Shown: positions 59,810 through 64,000 of the stretch, piece after piece
Numbering within the stretch: the first letter of the stretch is position 1
Layout: the number at the start of each line of letters is the position of its first letter
Source of the DNA: Lepus europaeus
Taxonomy: Eukaryota > Chordata > Mammalia > Lagomorpha > Leporidae
Direction: 5' to 3'
NCBI RefSeq assembly: GCF_033115175.1
Contig: NC_084835.1
Location: 30,957,858-31,021,857, forward strand
Length of the DNA: 64,000 bases
The notes under the pieces: generated by a model
The model's input: the letters and a program-made list of their open reading frames with translations, nothing else
The model's database searches: none
Told to the model about the DNA's origin: nothing
Position numbers and translations under genes: made by a program

Positions 59810-61655
59810 ATATTTTACATAGCCATATATTTACAAATTTTCAACAGGTTAGTTGCTTAGACTAATTTCACTAAAGAAAATCCTTTTGTTCATTGATATA
59901 GTTTTCTTAGTTCTAAATTAGGAATGGCATCTGTTCTAGTTCTCAAAATATAGCTCAGTTGTCTCACACTTCGTATGTACGTTGTTTTCTGTAGGAAGGA
60001 AGAAATATATATAGGATTCTGATATTCTTTTTATCCGTGTGCCAAATGGGAGTAATAGTTAGTTAATATTCTTAAAAGCCTTACGTTTCGAACACACAGA
60101 CTAAAGGGAATGCTTTCACAGCAGTGTATCATTCCTTTTCTTGGAGTTGAAATTTCTTCTGTGGTCAGTAGTTGATATGTCAGGGCCAGTCCTGCTTTTA
60201 AGATCTTTGAGATTGGTAAACTTACTGTTTCATTAAATCTTGTTAATATTACACTTAGATAATCTCTGGCCCTACGAAGGTGGTGGTCGGCTCAAACTTT
60301 GCACCAGCCAAGTACTGTCCTTTGTTAGCCCTCTGGGTCAAAGTGCAGGCTAGAGTTAAGGGTACTGGCAGATTTAGCTCCTTTTAAGTCCTATAGTCAT
60401 AGGAATTTCCTTAAAGACACACCCATGCCCCGAGGTCAGAGCAAAAGGCATTCCAGTGCCAAGTACAAATTGACCAGTTGAGACAGCCTTAGAGGGTGCA
60501 CCTTCAATTCCATTACTATTGACCTGTTTTATGACTGTACCTTTGTAAGCATCAACCTTAAAAGCTCTGTTTTGTTTATAAAGACAGTGCCTGTGAGTTT
60601 CTGCCTAACGGTAAGGCTCGTCTTGTTCTGTTGCCCTCCGAGTTCTGTGATACTTTAATGGTGATTGGATTAGATGGGGGCCACCTTTTCCTGACTGAAA
60701 CTTAGACTTAATAGTTTTAGAAATTAACACAACTACTTTAAAAGGGCAGAAGTTAAGCTTGTCTAGTTCTGCTGCACCTTCTACCTACAGGAACAGTACG
60801 TTAACTAAGGTAATGAAGTCAGTAGACAGGAAACCAGTTATTGCTTCTCCCTTTTAGCGTTCTGAACACTTGGCAACAGGAAGCTGAAACTTGACCGTGA
60901 ACAGAAGCTAGTCTAGCTTTTGCTGCATCTGCACTGATTGTTTGACTTTTGAAAGACTTCCTAGGCTCCATAGTCTGGAGGTGGTAGAGTTGTTTCCATT
61001 ATGTTTGGGAAAAGGACAGTAGGATGTGTGTGGCATCTGAGGTGACACATCTTAGTGCTAAGGTATCTGGCTTAATTTTCACATAAGAACCACTTAAAAT
61101 CATCTTACAAATGCTGGTAGTAACGAACAGCTAATATACTGTAAAACTTTGTGCTACCTGAGTAAAATGAAAATACTGGTTTTGATAACAGCCTCCTAGC
61201 ATTCAAATTGTACTTTAAATATTTAAATTCACCAATCGTAACAAGCAAGTCCTTCATTTTATTTTTTACCAAGTTTTACTCTTAGCTTTTTTTTCATTAA
61301 TACATCAAGATTTGAAACTGGAACCATATTATACTTTGTAACCAATCTCTCATGGCTGCACTCATATGTAATTTACTTCAGTTAATATGAGCACTGAGGA
61401 TTAAGTTAAAACTAATGTGCAAAATTGCTTTGTATATTTGGTGATTTTGTAATGTAAGTGAATTAGTTAATTCTTATTTCACTGATACTATTAATCTTGC
61501 AGTGTACAATTACAAATCATGCGTTTCCCTTTAAAATTGGATTTGAAGAACTCAACTTCATGTGATTGTGGAGAACTTATTTTTTCATTTTGTCAAAATA
61601 GGTATTTGCTGATAACAAGCCTTCAGGAAATACATTGTTAGATTTTTTAATGTAT

Positions 61656-61661
61656 AATAAA
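61656..61661 (+). promoter_or_regulatory. Distal poly(A) signal AATAAA of APPL1
   Basis: Canonical hexamer followed within about 25 bases by TTTTTGTACAG and TCTTTTTTGTATG, a good GU/U-rich downstream element. Most likely the main cleavage site of the long mRNA. Confidence 0.7.
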
Positions 61662-61680
61662 GTCCATGATTTTTGTACAG

Positions 61681-62211
61681 TCTTTTTTGTATGAAATAAT
61701 TGATATATACTCTTTCTGCAAGTAATTTTAATGTCTTGTAAAATGTTTGGACTTTTTAATTTAGCATGACACTATAATTACATCTCTCGCGCCACTACAG
61801 TTCTAACAGCTAAAGCATCATCACATTGGGAAGAGTTTGTTGTAGAAGCAAACCAACTCATCACTGGTGACTGTTTCCTGGTAGCACAGAGACTTCAACA
61901 ATGAGCCGAGATGTGTTACAGACAACTTGTACTCATTACTACTTGGGCTGTATACCAGCTTAAGTTTTACCAGGGGTGCATATTAATCCACATGCTGTTT
62001 GCAGTTTGTTTTTTTGTTTTTTTTTTTTTTAATAACACCAAGTGCTTTTCTTCTACTAGGAGTTAGTGTTAGAATTTGTCTTGAATTTTATACACATACT
62101 TTTAGAAAATCCAGAATTATATAATTTATCTGAGGGCATGAGTATCTTCTCTATTTTTATATACTGATAAACATAGTTTCCCACTTGCTTTTAAGCACAT
62201 ACCACACAGTT
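61681..62211. other. Gap after APPL1 3'UTR, no feature seen
   Basis: AT-rich; may still be transcribed from either gene. Confidence 0.4.
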
Positions 62212-62451
62212 TGATTTACAAAGAATCATCATCAGTCTATTTACTGGTGAGGTCTGTTCCCCAGTATGTGCAACAGCCAGGGCTGGCAGGCCAAAGCCAG
62301 GAATCTATGTGGGTGGCTGAGACCCAGCTGCTTTTTTTTTCAGGATCACATAAGCAAGAAGCTGGATTGGGAACAGTGTGTCTAAAACTAGAACCAGGCA
62401 CTTGATGTGGGATGTGGCGGCTTCAAACCACTGTGCTAGATGCACACCCCT
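62212..62451 (-). mobile_element. C-repeat SINE, decayed
   Basis: GTATGTGCAACAGCCAGGGC body, head ACTGTGCTAGATGCACACCCC. Confidence 0.75.
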
Positions 62452-63202
62452 GAAGTACTCTATTTAGTCAAAAATCTCCACCTCAGAAATCATAGCTTCA
62501 GTTTCATTAAGGTGGATTGTATTATGCTGAAGAAAATTCTAAGCTTTGATATTTGCACATTTAGTCAATCACTGACAAGATGGGCCTTTCCATTAGTGCT
62601 ATTAATGTGCCAGCTATATATGACACAGATGTGGCTGAATGAATGTCACTTTTTCTTCACTTTCCACACGGAGAAACCTGTACTTGCATGCAACATAGAA
62701 TACAGGAAGATTTAATTTAGTATCGGATGCTCACTTGCATTTTTGTATGGGATGATGTTTTAAACCATCATCTTAGAACTGCTGCTCTGTGAACCCTGCC
62801 CTTTCAGGTACCAGGCTAGGTTCACTGCAGAAGCCATAAGTTACCATCTGTTTGAAAACACTTTCAGTTCCCATCCCACCAGCCATAACGAGGGCATTGT
62901 GGGAAGAAGGGACACTGTGGGAATTTCACTGGAAGGTTCTATTTCAATTAACTGAATTACCCCATCTTTGTACTAGACTCTGCAAGGAAATACTATCAAA
63001 TTATATTGGCATTAGGACTTCTGCACAAGAAGAGCTGGCTTCTAAGTCACAGAATGCGGTAAGCCTACGTTCAGTCCAGTCTCTAAGATGCAGGTGATGT
63101 TCCCCATAAAAAACTGAATTGTCAGAGATGGCATCATCTAATTTGAGCACACAGAAATTGAGTTTGTATGCTTAAGGTCAATATGGAATTGGACCAGGTG
63201 TA
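62452..63202. other. Possible ASB14 3'UTR, no other feature
   Basis: No SINE or coding frame with family resemblance; could be 3'UTR of ASB14 on the minus strand. Confidence 0.35.
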
Positions 63203-63208
63203 TTTAAT
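63203..63208 (-). promoter_or_regulatory. Possible ASB14 poly(A) signal (ATTAAA)
   Basis: ATTAAA on the minus strand about 170 bases past the ASB14 stop. A second ATTAAA lies at 62711-62716. Neither can be confirmed from sequence alone. Confidence 0.3.
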
Positions 63209-63376
63209 TGAAATTTGTATTATTTGGGTTTGGGTTATTTTAAATTATGCCTTACAATGCTAGCCATTTGTAGGTTGAAAGGCTATGTTCAGAGCAACAT
63301 TTTACAGAGTATAAACTACATTTGATTCATACTTTAAGAAATACATACTTTTACCTTTTCCTCTGGAGCAGCTTGA

Positions 63377-63555
63377 TTACCAGGTTCCTGTAAAAATTCC
63401 TTGTCCATAAAGGTCATATTCTTTGTAAAGGACATACGCTTTTAGACGATTGGGTAGTGGAAGAAATGACATGAAGACGGGGCATCGCAAATGTAGACGT
63501 CCCATGCACTTCCGGATCTTTAGGCGGCACAAATGTTTTAGTGAGCGAGGGTTTG
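63377..63555 (-). CDS. ASB14: ASB14 last coding exon (SOCS box), partial gene
   Basis: Read on the minus strand after an acceptor TTTATTTTTAG, this 179-base segment gives 58 residues to a TAA stop, beginning [20 protein letters not shown] and ending [13 protein letters not shown]. The SLKHLCRxxIR pattern is the BC box of a SOCS box and LPLPxRLKxYVLY is its Cul5-box part, so the protein should recruit Elongin B/C and Cullin 5 as substrate adaptor of a ubiquitin ligase. The ankyrin repeats expected upstream in the gene lie beyond 64000. ASB14 is called from the SOCS sequence plus human gene order (APPL1-ASB14 convergent); another ASB member is the alternative. The remaining exons are not in the window as far as I can see. 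Confidence 0.85.
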
Positions 63556-64000
63556 CTAAAAATAAAAGAAATAGGCACGTTAACTAAAAGAGTAGGTTTT
63601 AGTGATCCTGGGGTTTAGCTAGTAAATATTATCAAATGATTTGATACATTTAATACTTAAGCTACCAAGGTTTTTTATTTGCTATACTTGAACATCGCCA
63701 CCGATGGAGAAATGAAATATTTGATCCAGTGTGCTACTTTGGAAGCATTTTGTTTGGGGAAGGGTCATTTGATACCCTCTATAAATTTAGATCATAGCTT
63801 TTTCTCATCACACGGTCACAGTTTATCTGGATTGGGAGAAAAGTGTTACCTGCTTATATAATAAGCGGTTATCTAACATTATCTATTGGGAAATGACTGT
63901 AATATAAATTTAGTTGTAAATAATAGTAACACTTAAAGATAAGAATAGCATTTTTCTGACTTCTTTAGGTCAAGCTTTTAACCAGAAGAGAAAAGTGTTC
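63556..64000 (-). other. ASB14 intron (part), no exon seen
   Basis: Upstream of the ASB14 acceptor on the minus strand; no ankyrin-like frame recognised before the window ends. Confidence 0.5.

Larger units (their letters stand above)
58479..61680 (+). other. APPL1: APPL1 3' untranslated region
   Basis: About 3.2 kb of AT-rich sequence directly after the stop, free of recognisable SINEs, in contrast to the introns; that suggests transcribed, constrained DNA. The distal end is set by AATAAA at 61656-61661 followed by T/GT-rich sequence. The length fits the long APPL1 mRNA. The boundary is inferred. Confidence 0.75.

Overview
The window is nuclear DNA of a lagomorph, almost certainly European rabbit (Oryctolagus cuniculus). 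It is crowded with lagomorph C-repeat SINEs (about 60 copies, tRNA-derived head, CT-rich body, A-rich tail) and rabbit-type LINE-1 3' ends. One mammalian gene, split into 22 coding exons, fills most of it. Species assignment rests on the repeats; gene identity rests on the protein.

Layout. 1-10.9 kb is intergenic: SINEs of both orientations and a betaretrovirus-like LTR end near 650-880, with no gene recognised. About 10.87-11.9 kb is a CpG island with CCAAT, GC boxes, and a kappaB/E2F-like site. APPL1 (plus strand) starts at 11308 and stops at 58478. Its 22 exons join in frame into 708 residues (human is 709): BAR domain about 1-268, PH about 277-375, a Ser/Pro-rich linker, PTB about 495-655 and a charged C-terminal helix. 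All introns are GT-AG except intron 4, which needs a GC donor. The 3'UTR runs to about 61.68 kb. At 63377-63555, minus strand, lies the last coding exon of ASB14 (SOCS box), so APPL1 and ASB14 are convergent, as I recall them being in human.

Introns are mostly repeats. Intron 7 (8.2 kb) is the most striking: an older L1 3' end is interrupted by a 5.1 kb minus-strand L1 derivative at 31236-36351, flanked by a 14-bp target duplication. The derivative keeps its apparent 5' end (YY1-like site), an intact 353-aa ORF1 and the rabbit L1 3' tail, but ORF2 (endonuclease/reverse transcriptase) is absent and about 2.7 kb of other sequence stands in its place. This is the layout of a half-L1 (HAL1-like) non-autonomous retrotransposon and is the most interesting object here. 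Intron 4 holds an ancient antisense L1 ORF2 fragment broken up by SINEs.

Three structural SINE types are used below. Type A has the head GGGGCCAGCGCTGTGGC and tail AAATAAATAAATCTTT. Type B has the head GGCCGGCGCCGTGGCTC and tail CTGCCTGTCAAAAA, is least diverged and usually has clear target duplications. Type C is older, with TCAGAGTGCCTGGGTTC near the head. Minus-oriented copies outnumber plus about 2.5 to 1 inside APPL1 and 2 to 1 upstream, so the bias is not specific to the gene. Repeat edges are approximate unless a target duplication is given.
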